Shown here piece after piece: positions 18,808 to 29,000 of a stretch of DNA of 64,000 bases. The translations under genes and the position numbers were made by a program. Each line of letters starts with the position of its first letter. Within the stretch, counting starts at the first letter, position 1. The notes beneath the pieces were generated by a model, which had not been told where the DNA came from, ran no database searches, and saw nothing but the letters and a program-made list of their open reading frames with translations. The DNA is from Bifidobacterium imperatoris (GTDB lineage Bacteria > Actinomycetota > Actinomycetes > Actinomycetales > Bifidobacteriaceae): the NCBI RefSeq assembly GCF_002860405.1, contig NZ_NMWV01000014.1:1-64000 (forward strand), written 5' to 3'.

Positions 18808-20742
18808 ATGACGGCACAGGATGCAGCGCTCGCCGCGCTCAAACAGTATTACGGTTACGATTCATTCCGGCCCGGCCAGCAAGGCATTGTTGAAGCCCTG
18901 CTTGCCGGCCGTGATGTGTTGGGCGTGATGCCCACCGGCGCCGGCAAATCCGTGTGCTATCAGATTCCCGCGGCCTTGCTGCCGGGTGTCACTTTAGTGA
19001 TTTCGCCGCTGATTTCCCTCATGCGCGATCAGGTGGATGCGCTGAATGATATTGGTCTGCCGGCCGCATTCATTAACACCACACAAGACATGGACGAGCA
19101 GGCTATGGTGCTTGCCCAAGCCGCTGCAGGGCAAATCAAACTGCTGTATGTGGCTCCGGAACGCTTGGAAACTGGGCGATTCCGCGATTTTGCCGCCCGT
19201 ACGCCGATTTCCTTGATCGCAGTAGATGAAGCCCATTGCGTTTCCCAATGGGGACAGGATTTCCGCTCTTCATATCTCGGGATTGGCGAATTCATCGCCG
19301 GGCTCCCCAAACGCCCGCCGGTTGGTGCATTCACCGCCACCGCCACTGAAGATGTGCGGCGCGATATTATCCAACTGATTGGTCTACACAATCCTGCGGT
19401 CACTGTGACCGGTTTCGACCGGCCGAACCTGTTTTTTGACGTGGTCAAGCTCGAAAACAAATACAAGACCGCATGGGTGTGCTCTTATATTGCCGAACAT
19501 GCGGATGGGTCCGGCATCATCTACTGTGCTACCCGCAAAACCACGGAAGAGCTTGCCACCACGCTCAACGATATGGGGCACAGCGCGGTCGCCTACCACG
19601 GCGGCATGGCTGCGGATGTTCGCGAACGTGCCCAGCGTGATTTCATCACCGACAAGGTGCCGGTGGTAGTGGCCACCAACGCGTTCGGCATGGGCATCGA
19701 TAAATCCGATGTGCGCTTCGTAATCCATTACAACATGCCGGAATCCATCGAAGCCTACTATCAGGAAGCTGGACGCGCCGGGCGAGACGGTGAACCCAGC
19801 CGTTGCACGTTGCTATGGAACGAATCGGATATTGTGACGCGTCGCCGGCTTTTGGACGATGACTATGAAAATGAGCGCATGACTCCTGAACGGCAGGAGC
19901 GGAACCGTCAGCATAAGCGCAATTTGCTGAATGCCATGATTGGTTATTGCCGTACCACTGACTGCCTGCATCGGTATATGACCCGGTATTTTGGTCAAGA
20001 GCTGGAGATGACTGCACCCGATGTCGCCAATAGCGGCAATAGCAAGTGCGGCGCATGCTCCAACTGTGAAAGTACATTTGCCACCACGGATGTGACTCAG
20101 GTAGCGCGTGCCATCAGTCGCTGCGTACATGATGTGAACCAGCGCGTCGGCGCGGGAAAGATCGTCAAGATTTTGCGCGGTTCTCAAGCCCAGGATTTGG
20201 CATGGTTGAACCCTGAACAGCTGCCTACATTTGGCATGCTTAAAGATGCCAATACTGCATTGATTCGCGATGTGTTGAATCAGATGGCCACGGACGGTTA
20301 CCTTTCTATTGCTGAGGGACGCTTACCCATTGTGCAATTCGGTGAGCATGCTGCGAAAACTGTTGCACCTGATTTCCATTACGAGATTAAGAAAGTGGAG
20401 CGCAAGTCGTCGTCTCATGCGGCAAATCGTGGCGCATACGCTGGGGGAGCGGTTGGTGACAGTGAGTCTGGCTCTGCCGTGCCTCTGAGCTCCTATGTGC
20501 CGAACGATGATGCTGGAGCATTGTTCCAGAAGCTGCGTGAACTTCGCCGAACTATTGCGCAGGAAATCGGCAAACCGCCATATATCGTCTTTTCGGATAA
20601 GACGTTGCGCGATATGGCTGTGATTCGGCCGGTTACCAACGCGCAGTTCCTGGCCGTAAACGGTGTGGGCGAGCATAAGCTCGAGCTTTACGGCAAGAGA
20701 TTCATGGAAGTTGTTGCCGCGTTTAATGCTGGTAATGCGTAA
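18808..20742 (+). CDS. recQ: ATP-dependent DNA helicase RecQ
   Basis: A 644-residue 3'-5' helicase for recombination and fork repair. Helicase motifs are clear: Walker A TGAGKS (residues 43-48), DEAHC, FTATAT, GIIYC, and the arginine-finger region QEAGRAGRDG. The RecQ zinc domain is visible (CLHRYMTRYFG, then CGACSNC), and an HRDC domain closes the protein (LRDMAVIRPVTNAQFLAVNGVG). The start is set at 18808: TATGGT (18795-18800) ends 7 nt before it, the same spacing as at the cbs leader, and the transcript may be leaderless. An in-frame ATG at 18796 lies within this -10 box. Confidence 0.96.
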   Translation: MTAQDAALAALKQYYGYDSFRPGQQGIVEALLAGRDVLGVMPTGAGKSVCYQIPAALLPGVTLVISPLISLMRDQVDALNDIGLPAAFINTTQDMDEQAMVLAQAAAGQIKLLYVAPERLETGRFRDFAARTPISLIAVDEAHCVSQWGQDFRSSYLGIGEFIAGLPKRPPVGAFTATATEDVRRDIIQLIGLHNPAVTVTGFDRPNLFFDVVKLENKYKTAWVCSYIAEHADGSGIIYCATRKTTEELATTLNDMGHSAVAYHGGMAADVRERAQRDFITDKVPVVVATNAFGMGIDKSDVRFVIHYNMPESIEAYYQEAGRAGRDGEPSRCTLLWNESDIVTRRRLLDDDYENERMTPERQERNRQHKRNLLNAMIGYCRTTDCLHRYMTRYFGQELEMTAPDVANSGNSKCGACSNCESTFATTDVTQVARAISRCVHDVNQRVGAGKIVKILRGSQAQDLAWLNPEQLPTFGMLKDANTALIRDVLNQMATDGYLSIAEGRLPIVQFGEHAAKTVAPDFHYEIKKVERKSSSHAANRGAYAGGAVGDSESGSAVPLSSYVPNDDAGALFQKLRELRRTIAQEIGKPPYIVFSDKTLRDMAVIRPVTNAQFLAVNGVGEHKLELYGKRFMEVVAAFNAGNA

Positions 20743-20866
20743 GCACTCGTAATAAGTCTCAATAACAAACGTCTATAGCGAGCCTGCAAGTCGCGCGCGC
20801 ACAAGCCGTTATTGCTGGCTACGATGGTCAAACAGAGCAAGTGCAAACACAGTAGAAAGGTGAAGC

Positions 20867-21361
20867 ATGGCAGAAGAAACTCAGGAAAAGCCTGTTGTCG
20901 AGTCGTTCCAGCTTGATCATACGAAGGTCAAGGCTCCATATGTGCGTTACATTGATACCGAAAAGGGGCCGCACGGCGATGTGATCTCCAATTATGATTT
21001 GCGCCTGACCCAGCCGAACAAGCAGGCTATTCCGACCGGTGGTCTGCACACCATCGAGCACACGATTGCCGTGCTGCTGCGCGAACGTATTCCGGGCTAC
21101 ATCGACTGCTCGCCGTTCGGCTGCCGCACCGGCTTCCACCTGCTGACCTGGGGCGAGCATCCCACTGAGGAAGTAGCCAAGGCGTTGAAGGAATCCTTGG
21201 AATTCATTGCCTACAAGGCAACTTGGGATGATGTGCCGGCCACTACGGAGAAGAGCTGTGGCAACTACCGTGATCACAGCCTGTTCACCGCTAAGGAATG
21301 GGCGAAGCAGATTCTCGAGGAAGGCATCAGCTCCGATCCATTCGAACGCAAAGTTGTCTGA
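20867..21361 (+). CDS. luxS: S-ribosylhomocysteine lyase
   Basis: A 164-residue metal enzyme that splits S-ribosylhomocysteine to homocysteine and DPD, the precursor of autoinducer 2. The metal ligands are His61 and His65 (HTIEH) and Cys131; Cys86 in FGCRTG is the catalytic cysteine. Length is normal. AAAGGTG lies before the start. It follows recQ by 124 bp. The homocysteine made here is substrate for Cbs encoded upstream. Confidence 0.97.
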   Translation: MAEETQEKPVVESFQLDHTKVKAPYVRYIDTEKGPHGDVISNYDLRLTQPNKQAIPTGGLHTIEHTIAVLLRERIPGYIDCSPFGCRTGFHLLTWGEHPTEEVAKALKESLEFIAYKATWDDVPATTEKSCGNYRDHSLFTAKEWAKQILEEGISSDPFERKVV

Positions 21362-21397
21362 TTGAATTTTCGCTTGTTAGCTAAGCGTCTTTGAGAC

Positions 21398-21436
21398 AAT
21401 CCCCGTCCACGCTATGACGTGGGCGGGGATTCCTAT
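21398..21436 (+). terminator. Terminator after luxS
   Basis: AATCCCCG-CCACG pairs with CGTGG-CGGGGATT across a 6-nt loop (one mismatch), followed by TCCTAT. It is GC-rich with a weak T tail. Confidence 0.75.
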
Positions 21437-21524
21437 ATCAACGTCATGATAGGTTTACCGTCAGTTCAACCATTCGTTTTTGCGTGATGGGCAGTATGCG
21501 AACGGCACAGAAAAGAGGTAAGAG

Positions 21525-22067
21525 GTGACTCAGGCGAATATTGCGAATAAGGCGACGGGCCGCCGATTCCGCCGTGCCACAATGCACGACTTGCCTCAAA
21601 TGCAAAAGATTTACGCACATGCGCGCGCACTCATGGCTGCGAATGGTAATCCTACGCAATGGGGTACGGAATTTCCACGCGAATCTGTGATTATCGATGA
21701 CATTGCCAATCAGCGCACGATGCTGCTGGTCGATGTGCATAATGGTCGCGAACGGATTCTGGCCCAGTTCGCCCTCTGCCCGGGCGAAGACCCGACGTAT
21801 GCTTCCATCGATGGCGCGTGGCTTGATAATGACACGTACGTGACCATTCACCGTATCGCCTCATCCGGTTTGGTGCGCCATGCCGCGCGCGACTGCATTA
21901 CTTGGGCATTGAAGCATTACGGCAACGTGCGCGCCGATACGCACCCGAATAATAAGGCCATGCAGCATGTGTTGGAAACCGCAGGATTCGCCCGCTGCGG
22001 CCTGATTCAACTGTTGGATCGCCCCACGGATACCACCAGAATCGCCTATCAAAGACATGAATGGTAG
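21525..22067 (+). CDS. GNAT-family N-acetyltransferase
   Basis: A 180-residue single-domain GNAT protein. The N-terminus RFRRATMHDLPQMQKIYAHA is the usual beta1-alpha1 start, and the acetyl-CoA loop region is seen as RIASSGLVRHAARDCITWA, ending with TNKAMQHVLETAGFARCG-like HPNNKAMQHVLETAGF. Start is GTG at 21525 with AGAGG overlapping just upstream and AAAGAGG further up. Acceptor substrate unknown. The last codons and stop are part of a terminator palindrome shared with the convergent permease gene. Confidence 0.9.
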   Translation: MTQANIANKATGRRFRRATMHDLPQMQKIYAHARALMAANGNPTQWGTEFPRESVIIDDIANQRTMLLVDVHNGRERILAQFALCPGEDPTYASIDGAWLDNDTYVTIHRIASSGLVRHAARDCITWALKHYGNVRADTHPNNKAMQHVLETAGFARCGLIQLLDRPTDTTRIAYQRHEW

Positions 22068-22108
22068 TAATAAAGCCCCTCAAATGAGGGGCTTTATTAC
22101 TACCATTC
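22059..22108. terminator. Bidirectional terminator, perfect 23-bp stem
   Basis: A perfect inverted repeat of 23 bp with an AAAT loop lies between the convergent GNAT and permease genes. It contains CCCCTC/GAGGGG at the loop end, with AATAAAG/CTTTATT below it, so both strands give a GC stem followed by T-rich sequence. The last two codons and the stop of the GNAT gene lie inside it. Confidence 0.9.
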
Positions 22109-22119
22109 AGCGATGCTGA

Positions 22120-23595
22120 TTATTTGGTTGTCTCAGCTTCAGCGGCTTCGACATAATCATCGGTAACTTCAGGTTTGTTGCCATGCTCAAGCTTGGAGCG
22201 CTTGCGGCTGTAGCCGAAGTACACAATCAGACCCAAGCCGAACCAAATGGCGAATCGCACCCAAGTCTCCCAGTTCAAACCTGCAATCAGCACAAAGCAG
22301 AACACAATGGAGATAATCGGTGTGAACGGTACGAGCGGAGCCTTGAAACCGCGATGCGCATCCGGCTGCGTCTTGCGCATCCACAGAATACCTGCGGACA
22401 CAATAATGAATGCAGACAGTGTACCGATGTTCACCAGCTCGAACAGCACGTTAATGTTGATGAAACCACCGGCGATAGCGGTCAGAATGCCGAAGAACCA
22501 AGTGCCCTTGAACGGGGTGCGGTACTTCTCATGCACATGGCCGAAGAACTCCGGGAACAAGCCGTCGCGGCTCATGGCATAGCAGATACGGGACTGGCCG
22601 TAGAGCTGCACGAGCATCACCGTGGTCATACCAATCAGAGCGCCGAGATTCACAATCACGGCCAGCCAGTTCAGGCCGGTGGCCAGAATCACGCCGGCGA
22701 CCGGAGCGTCGATGAAGTTAGCGAACTCCTTGTACGGCACCACGCCGGTCATGATGAACGTCATCACAATGTAGAGCACCGTGGAAATAGCCAAGGAAAG
22801 CAGAATGCCCTTCGGCAGTGTCTTGTTCGGGTTCACGGTCTCCTCAGCGGAGGAAGAGACTGCATCGAAGCCGATGAAGCTGAAGAACACAATCGAAGCG
22901 GCGGGCACAATGCCATACGGCTGAGTGGAACCAGGCTGGAAGGTGTAGATGCCGTACGGGGAGAACGGCTTCCAGTTGGCCGGGTTCACAAACCATGCGG
23001 TGCAGACGATGAACAGCACAATAATAATGAGCTTGATCATCACCATAATGTCGTTAGTGCGCTTAGTTTGATTGATACCGATGGACAACACCCAGGTAAT
23101 CAGCAGCACAATCACGAAACCAGGCAGGTTGAAATACGTGGTGACACCCGGAGTCGTGCCATAGGCGGCGGTCAATTCAACTGGCAGATGCAGGCCGAAG
23201 CCTTCAAGCAGTTTGTTGAAATAGCCAGACCAGCCGGCAGACACGGTGGCCGCCTGCAGAGCGTATTCCAAAATAAGATCCCAGCCAATGATGAAGGCGA
23301 TGAGTTCGCCGAACGCCAGATAGGCATAGGAGTAAGCGGAACCGGAAACCGGCGCCATAGAAGCGAATTCGGCGTAGCACAGGCCTGCAAAACCGCAGCA
23401 GATAGCGGCAAGCAGGAACGAGACGGACAGTGCCGGGCCGGCGGTAAGCGCACCCTTACCGGTAAGCACGAAGATACCGGTACCGATGATCGCGCCGATG
23501 CCAAGCATCGTCAGATCAAACGTGTGCATAGTGCGCTTTAGAGGAGTGGATTCAGATACAAGCTGATCCACGCTTTTTTTGCGGAAGAGATCCAT
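22120..23595 (-). CDS. Amino-acid permease, APC superfamily (CAT/YfnA type)
   Basis: A 491-residue membrane transporter with about 12 predicted helices. The N-terminal motif LTMLGIGAIIGTGIFVLTG (residues about 29-47) is the APC substrate-binding unwound helix, and GFDAVSSSAEETVNPNKTLP is the conserved helix 6-7 region. The cytoplasmic tail is acidic. It is divergent from alr. Substrate not determined; cationic or small neutral amino acids are usual for this branch. Confidence 0.93.
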   Translation of the reverse strand: MDLFRKKSVDQLVSESTPLKRTMHTFDLTMLGIGAIIGTGIFVLTGKGALTAGPALSVSFLLAAICCGFAGLCYAEFASMAPVSGSAYSYAYLAFGELIAFIIGWDLILEYALQAATVSAGWSGYFNKLLEGFGLHLPVELTAAYGTTPGVTTYFNLPGFVIVLLITWVLSIGINQTKRTNDIMVMIKLIIIVLFIVCTAWFVNPANWKPFSPYGIYTFQPGSTQPYGIVPAASIVFFSFIGFDAVSSSAEETVNPNKTLPKGILLSLAISTVLYIVMTFIMTGVVPYKEFANFIDAPVAGVILATGLNWLAVIVNLGALIGMTTVMLVQLYGQSRICYAMSRDGLFPEFFGHVHEKYRTPFKGTWFFGILTAIAGGFININVLFELVNIGTLSAFIIVSAGILWMRKTQPDAHRGFKAPLVPFTPIISIVFCFVLIAGLNWETWVRFAIWFGLGLIVYFGYSRKRSKLEHGNKPEVTDDYVEAAEAETTK

Positions 23596-23878
23596 GTTCT
23601 TCTCTCATGAACTTGGTTTATGGGGCTAAACCGGACGGATTTCCGGGATCCCGGCACGCCTCAACGCCGGGAATCAAACAACGGGTCGCGTAATTGATTG
23701 GAATTATGCTTAAGAACCGTATAGTTCGGTAAGTCTACGCTGCACTTGCGGACAACAATGTTTCAAGTCCGCGATAAGGGCCGTTTATGTGTAACTTTTG
23801 GGTTACTTTTCGTTCAAAGTTTGCTGAAATGTGGCCTTATGCCCCACACGTCACATTGTCGCGCAAGAATAGGGACTC
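23596..23878. other. Divergent promoter region between the permease and alr
   Basis: 283 bp without a gene. A hairpin with arms CCCGGC and GCCGGG lies near 23649-23670, in the leader of the permease. The rest is presumably the two promoters. A stretch poor in G+C is seen near 23790-23830. No clear operator was recognised. Confidence 0.5.
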
Positions 23879-25237
23879 ATGAGCATGAATGCAGCACCTG
23901 ATATTAGTTTTTCCGGCGAGCAGGGCAAGGCCAATTATGCGGCCGCCCGTCGCCAATACCCCGCACAGGCCATTGTGGATTTGAAGGCCTTGCGAGACAA
24001 CATGGCGCATCTGGTTTCCGTGGTTGGCGGCCCGAACTCCGGTACTGCGGTGATGGGCGTGGTGAAGGCGGATGCATACGGCCACGGTCTGCTGCCTGCT
24101 GCTTTGGCTGCCTTGGCTGGCGGCGCCACTTGGCTGGGCACTGCGCAATCGCATGAAGCATTGCTGCTGCGCAAGCTGGGCATCGGCCCTGACCGCTGCC
24201 ATATTTTGACTTGGGTCTATAACGGCACCGAAGTTCCGTTCGATGAGCTGATCGCCGCTGATATTGATGTTTCCGTGGGCTCTCTGCCGGGCATTGATGC
24301 CGTGGCCGCCGCTGCTCGCAAGCTGGGCAAGCCGGCTCGCGTGCATGTGAAGGTGGACTCCGGCTTTGGCCGCAACGGTTTCACTCCGGCTGGCTTTGAC
24401 GTGGCACTCGCCAAGCTGGTGCCGCTCACGAAGGAAGGCGTGATCCAGATTATTGGCCAGTGGAGCCATTTGGCTGTGGCTGATTCGCCGGATGTACCGG
24501 AGTTCGTGGCTTCTACTGATCGTCAGATTGAAACGTTCAAGGATTTCACCCGCCGTATGGAAGCCGCTGGCATTCCGCCGCAGATTCGCCATTTGGCAAA
24601 TACCGCGGCCACATTGGATCGCCCGGAGATTCACTTCGAACTGACTCGCCCGGGCATTGGATTGTATGGTTATGAGCCGGACCCGGCTATGGGCACTCCG
24701 CGCGATTGGCATCTGACCCCGGCCATGCGCCTTCAGGCCCAGCTTGGCACCGTGAAGGATGTGGAAGCCGGCCACGGCATCTCCTATGGCCGCACTTATT
24801 TGACTCCGGACAATACTTCCACCGCCATCGTGCCGCTCGGCTACGCGGACGGTATTCACCGTTTGGCTTCTGGCTTTGATATGGAAGGCGCCAAGCATGT
24901 GGAGAAGGAAGGCGGCCCGGTGCGCATCATGACCACTCAGGGTCCGCGCCTGTTGCGTGTGTGCGGCCGCGTGTGCATGGACCAGTTCATTGTGGACTTG
25001 CACGGTTCCGCCGCTGAGCTTGGCGTACATGAGGGTGACACGGTGGAATTGTTCGGTCCTGGCCGCGGTGAGGACTTTGCCGAGCCGACCGCCGATGATT
25101 GGGCTCGCGCCGCCGACACCATCAGCTACGAGATCTTCACTTGCTTGAGGAACCGTATTCCGCGCCTCTACGAGCACGCCGCTGAGGTGTTGCCGCCCGA
25201 GGATTTGGCCAAGCTCGACGCTGCCACCTTGTTGTGA
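23879..25237 (+). CDS. alr: Alanine racemase
   Basis: PLP enzyme of 452 residues that makes D-alanine for peptidoglycan. Lys63 in VVKADAYGHG binds PLP, and Tyr303 in HGISYGRTY is the second catalytic base. RVCMDQF near the C-terminus is the dimer-contact motif. It is longer than most Alr proteins (about 370), with about 25 extra N-terminal residues and several small insertions (for example ADSPDVPEFV). AGGGA lies before the start. Monocistronic by context, followed by the first hairpin array. Confidence 0.96.
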   Translation: MSMNAAPDISFSGEQGKANYAAARRQYPAQAIVDLKALRDNMAHLVSVVGGPNSGTAVMGVVKADAYGHGLLPAALAALAGGATWLGTAQSHEALLLRKLGIGPDRCHILTWVYNGTEVPFDELIAADIDVSVGSLPGIDAVAAAARKLGKPARVHVKVDSGFGRNGFTPAGFDVALAKLVPLTKEGVIQIIGQWSHLAVADSPDVPEFVASTDRQIETFKDFTRRMEAAGIPPQIRHLANTAATLDRPEIHFELTRPGIGLYGYEPDPAMGTPRDWHLTPAMRLQAQLGTVKDVEAGHGISYGRTYLTPDNTSTAIVPLGYADGIHRLASGFDMEGAKHVEKEGGPVRIMTTQGPRLLRVCGRVCMDQFIVDLHGSAAELGVHEGDTVELFGPGRGEDFAEPTADDWARAADTISYEIFTCLRNRIPRLYEHAAEVLPPEDLAKLDAATLL

Positions 25238-25279
25238 AGCGGTTGAGTCTGGGATTGGTTCCGGTGTAGGGGGAATCTT

Positions 25280-25446
25280 CCTGAATTTTGGACACTGAGG
25301 TTCTGTCAGCGTCCAAAATTCGGGTAAACAACGGTAATCTCCCGAAATCTTTGTACTGAGTCCCTCTCAGTGCAAGGATTTTGGGTAGTGTGGCCTATTC
25401 TCCGGAATTTCTTGTACTGACGGACTCTCAGTACAAGAATTTTGGG
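25280..25446. repeat. Array of three hairpin repeats with 61-bp period (left of fimbrial locus)
   Basis: Three 45-bp imperfect palindromes start at 25280, 25341 and 25402, exactly 61 bp apart, with 16-bp spacers. Each begins CCTGAAT, CCCGAAAT or CCGGAATTT, has a core ending in ACTGA then TCAG, and closes in GGG. The stems differ in sequence but stay self-complementary (for example TTGTACTGA with TCAGTACAA in unit 3). A fourth unit may start on period at 25463 (CCCGAATA) but has lost the palindrome. The same type of array lies at 32502. Confidence 0.85.
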
Positions 25447-25628
25447 AGGTGTGGCTTCGCTGCCCGAATAAGTTGCGCTTAGCGGTGGAGAAAGATGCAC
25501 TTAGCGGCGGTGGGGGAGATGAATATAGACCGGTGATTGGAATAAAGACCGGAAAAGGGATAAAGACCGGTGATAAATACAAGACAACAGTAAACACAAG
25601 GTAAATTACTCCTTTATATAGAGTTACT

Positions 25629-25668
25629 CGAGGTCTTCCGATATATTCGGAAGACCTCGTTGTGTTTC
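25629..25668. terminator. Hairpin, possible terminator
   Basis: A perfect 13-bp stem (CGAGGTCTTCCGA and complement, loop TATAT) is followed by TTGTGTTTCT. It lies between the hairpin array and the fimbrial promoter region and may shield the fimbrial genes from upstream transcription. Confidence 0.6.
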
Positions 25669-26014
25669 TGGCTATAGCCTGATATGGTTAGCAAGTATTC
25701 ACTAACAAAATGTGTGTGGTGATTGTGCGCCACGCCGGTGAGCGTTCCACATTTTGTGGTTAATTTCACGTAACCCCCTATGGGAGGGTGGTTCTTAATG
25801 CCCCTTGCGATGCATGGGTAACCCCGCGCAAAGGGGGTATATCCACATTTCTTGAGTCATTTTAGGGGGCTGTAAACCGCTATTTTAAGCCGTTACGATG
25901 CGTTTTGTATGAGGCCTTGAAGAGGTTGTGCATACCCGCTGAAGGGGTAAAACTTCGGGGCCCGCAAGAACGAGAACGCTGACGCATGAAAATGCGGGAA
26001 GAGAAGAGACGGCA
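25669..26014 (+). promoter_or_regulatory. Long structured upstream region of the fimbrial operon
   Basis: No gene is visible in the 777 bp between alr and the tip-pilin gene. In this part, ACAAAATGTG and CACATTTTGT form 10-bp arms (about 25706-25757) around a GC-rich loop. Two C-run/G-run hairpins follow (25772-25790 and 25823-25840), then a CCCGCA/TGCGGG pair close to the start codon (about 25961-26000). The promoter was not located with confidence. A structured leader of this length suggests post-initiation control. Confidence 0.45.
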
Positions 26015-29000
26015 ATGCGGAAGATTGCGGATCTGCTGAACGAGGCGAAGAAGAGGACCAGTACAACCGTCAACCGGGCGACGGCTGCAATTGTTGCGCT
26101 CGCCATGCTGGGCACGGTTGCCGGCGTAAGTGCTACGGCTATGGCCCAAGACGAGAATGCCTCCGACGCTCAGACACAAACCACCCAAGCCACCCAAGCT
26201 CAGACCACGGATGGTCAGGCTGCGGATGGCCAGGGTAGTCAGGCAAACAGCACCCAGTCTGATGCTAATGCGGCACAAGTCGATGATGCACAGGTCGCCG
26301 AGACTCAGACGATTCAATCTGATAATTCTGGTGCCAACGATTCCGCTTCCGACGCTTCCGATGGTGGCATTTCTCCATATGCGCTGAATGATTACACCGT
26401 GCAGGGTGTCTCTCCGAGCGGCACGACGATTAACGCGTTTGATTACTGGGTGTGCGACACGGATCCGACTCAGGACAATACAGATTGCGATGGCATAGGT
26501 GATAGTGGTATCAATGCAGGCCACAATCTTAAGTTCCGCACCAATGACAACACATTTAGGGATTCGATTAATAAGTGGACTACAAACTCTACGCCGCGTC
26601 AGGGTTTGGTATCCAATACGCTTGTTGACGGTTATCCGCAATTGAACTCGACGTATGACAGTGAGTCGCTGTCTTATCTGTTTAACGGCAACAATGTGAA
26701 TGGTAAGAGTTCCTATATGGGTACGTCTGGTCTGCTGCAGGTTGATAGCAAGGGATACTACTATTACAACGCACTGGCTACCGCATATCAGAACGGCACA
26801 TTCGATAGTGCGAATTTCGCTACGCTCGACACGAATTCGAAGGCTTGGACGCTATATAACACTTGGGCTGTGCACGCTGGTGGCAATGATTCGTCCATGA
26901 ATGGTCAGTTCTTCCCATTCAATCATGCCAGCACGGTTTTCTCCGAAGGAAGGAATGGCCTCGCTCAGAGAAATATCGAGTCCAAGGCTGGAGCGCTGGA
27001 CCATTACTTCGGTTTGTCGATGTCATCCCGCTTTGTGCAGCCAACGAATGGTGTCATTGAAGAAGGTGTTGGCAAGGGTGAGACCATGCAATATCACTTC
27101 TCCGGTGATGATGATGTGTGGGTGTACATCGATGATGTGCTGGTCGGCGACTTGGGCGGTATTCATAACGCATCCACACTGGATATCAACTTTGCGACCG
27201 GTGCTGTGAGCGTGAGTGGCGTGCGACAGACTAATTTGCGCGCGTTGTATGCCGCAGCGCAAAAGACCGGTGCGACTACTTGGCGCGGCAATACCTTTGC
27301 CGATGGCACATATCACACATTGAAGTTCTTCTACTTGGAGCGTGGTAACACCGATTCCAACATGAGTCTGAAGTTCAACCTGAAGACGATTCCGGAAAGT
27401 GAAATCCATAAGGTTGATCAGAACAACGGTGCGGTTGCTAACGCCGGATTCACCCTATACACGTCGGACGCTCAGTACGGCAATCTGGTGGAGGTTGGCC
27501 ACGGCACGACCGATGCCCAGGGCACGCTGGTTCTTCAGGATGACGAGGGCAAGATCGTCAGCTTTGATGATCTACATACCCAAGGCAAGGATTATTACGT
27601 ACTCAAGGAAACTTCAGTTCCGGCCGGTTACCGTCAAGGTGCGGCAAGTACGGTGGGCTTGTACCTGCATTACGTGGAGGACACGAGTTCCACATCCGGT
27701 ACCAGGAGCGGCGTGGTGGTGTCGTCCTATAACAAGGATGATGCCGGCAGCCTATGGAATACCGGTTCGTTGGCGCTGGGCAAAGTAACCACGACCGCGT
27801 CCACTGAAGTCAAAGATATTGATGGCAATGATGTCGACCCGAGTCAGGGCATCATGTTTGCTGTTGTTCTCAAGCATGACAAATCCAAGAGCATCGATGA
27901 TGCCGATGCGTGGCGTGGCGTGTACGGCAGCCAGTTGGGTGGTTGGAAGTATGAGACCACTGGCGGCATGGATGGTATCGTAAAAACCATTAAAGCCATG
28001 AATCCGAATGGCGGTACTGCAAACGTGTTCACGTTGCAGACGAGCGGTAGCTATGCCGTCACCATCGAGGATATGCCGGGTGACATTCAGCAGTACTACT
28101 ACATGCTGCAGGATAACCAGAAGAATGATGCCGACTATACGGTGGCGTATTACCATTCGACGGCTTCCACTGTCAACGGTGTCACAGCTGACAACACGAG
28201 GCGTCTGGACTTCTCCGGCTTCTCACGTCAGTTCTCCGCGAACTTCTACGTGTCGAACATCAAGAATGAACTGTTCGTGCAAAAGGTGGATGAGTCGGGC
28301 AAGTCGATTGCTTCGTATGCTCAATTCAAGTTGTATCGATTGAGTGACAGTGTGACTGGCGATGGTGACTGTGATTCCGTGGACACCGCTAATGCGGCGG
28401 CGTATGATACGCTCAATGTCAACGGAAATACCAAGCCGGACAACTTGGCGATCAACGGTTCTGGCATCATGCCGACCGCTCAGGCGAACAATGGTGCAGG
28501 CACGCTGAACAGCGGCACGTATTGTCTTGTGGAGACTTCTGCGCCAACGAATTACAAGGTAAACGAGCACCGGTCGAAGATTGTGGTGACTAATTCTGGT
28601 GTCTTTGCCGATGCAGGTACACAGAACGATGGTCTTAAGGTGCTTCGCGGCGTTGGCTGGCTGGTGCGTCCGTTGTCAATGTTTGCCACGAACGACGATG
28701 TGAACAACACCCTGACTTGGGTCAAGAGCACGCCGGGCACTGTGACTGGCTTTAATACGGGCTCTGGTTCCGATGCCGCCGGTACTCCGAATGTGTCCTT
28801 CGACAGCGTTACGGCGTATCGTAGCAAGGTTTCGGCCGGCGAAGTCACGGCAAACACTACGACCAGTACTGATGCATTGCAGCTGAAGTACGACACGGTC
28901 GGTGAAGGTGCTGTACTGACGAATGGTTATAGCCCTCGTAATGCTGACGGAGACATGATGTACATGTTTGATACGGGCATGGGCATCATTAGCACGACTC

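Noticed and set aside
25280..25500. Regular repeats that could be taken for a small CRISPR array
   Set aside because: Units are diverged 45-bp palindromes with 16-bp spacers that resemble each other, and no cas gene is present. CRISPR repeats are near identical and spacers unique and longer.
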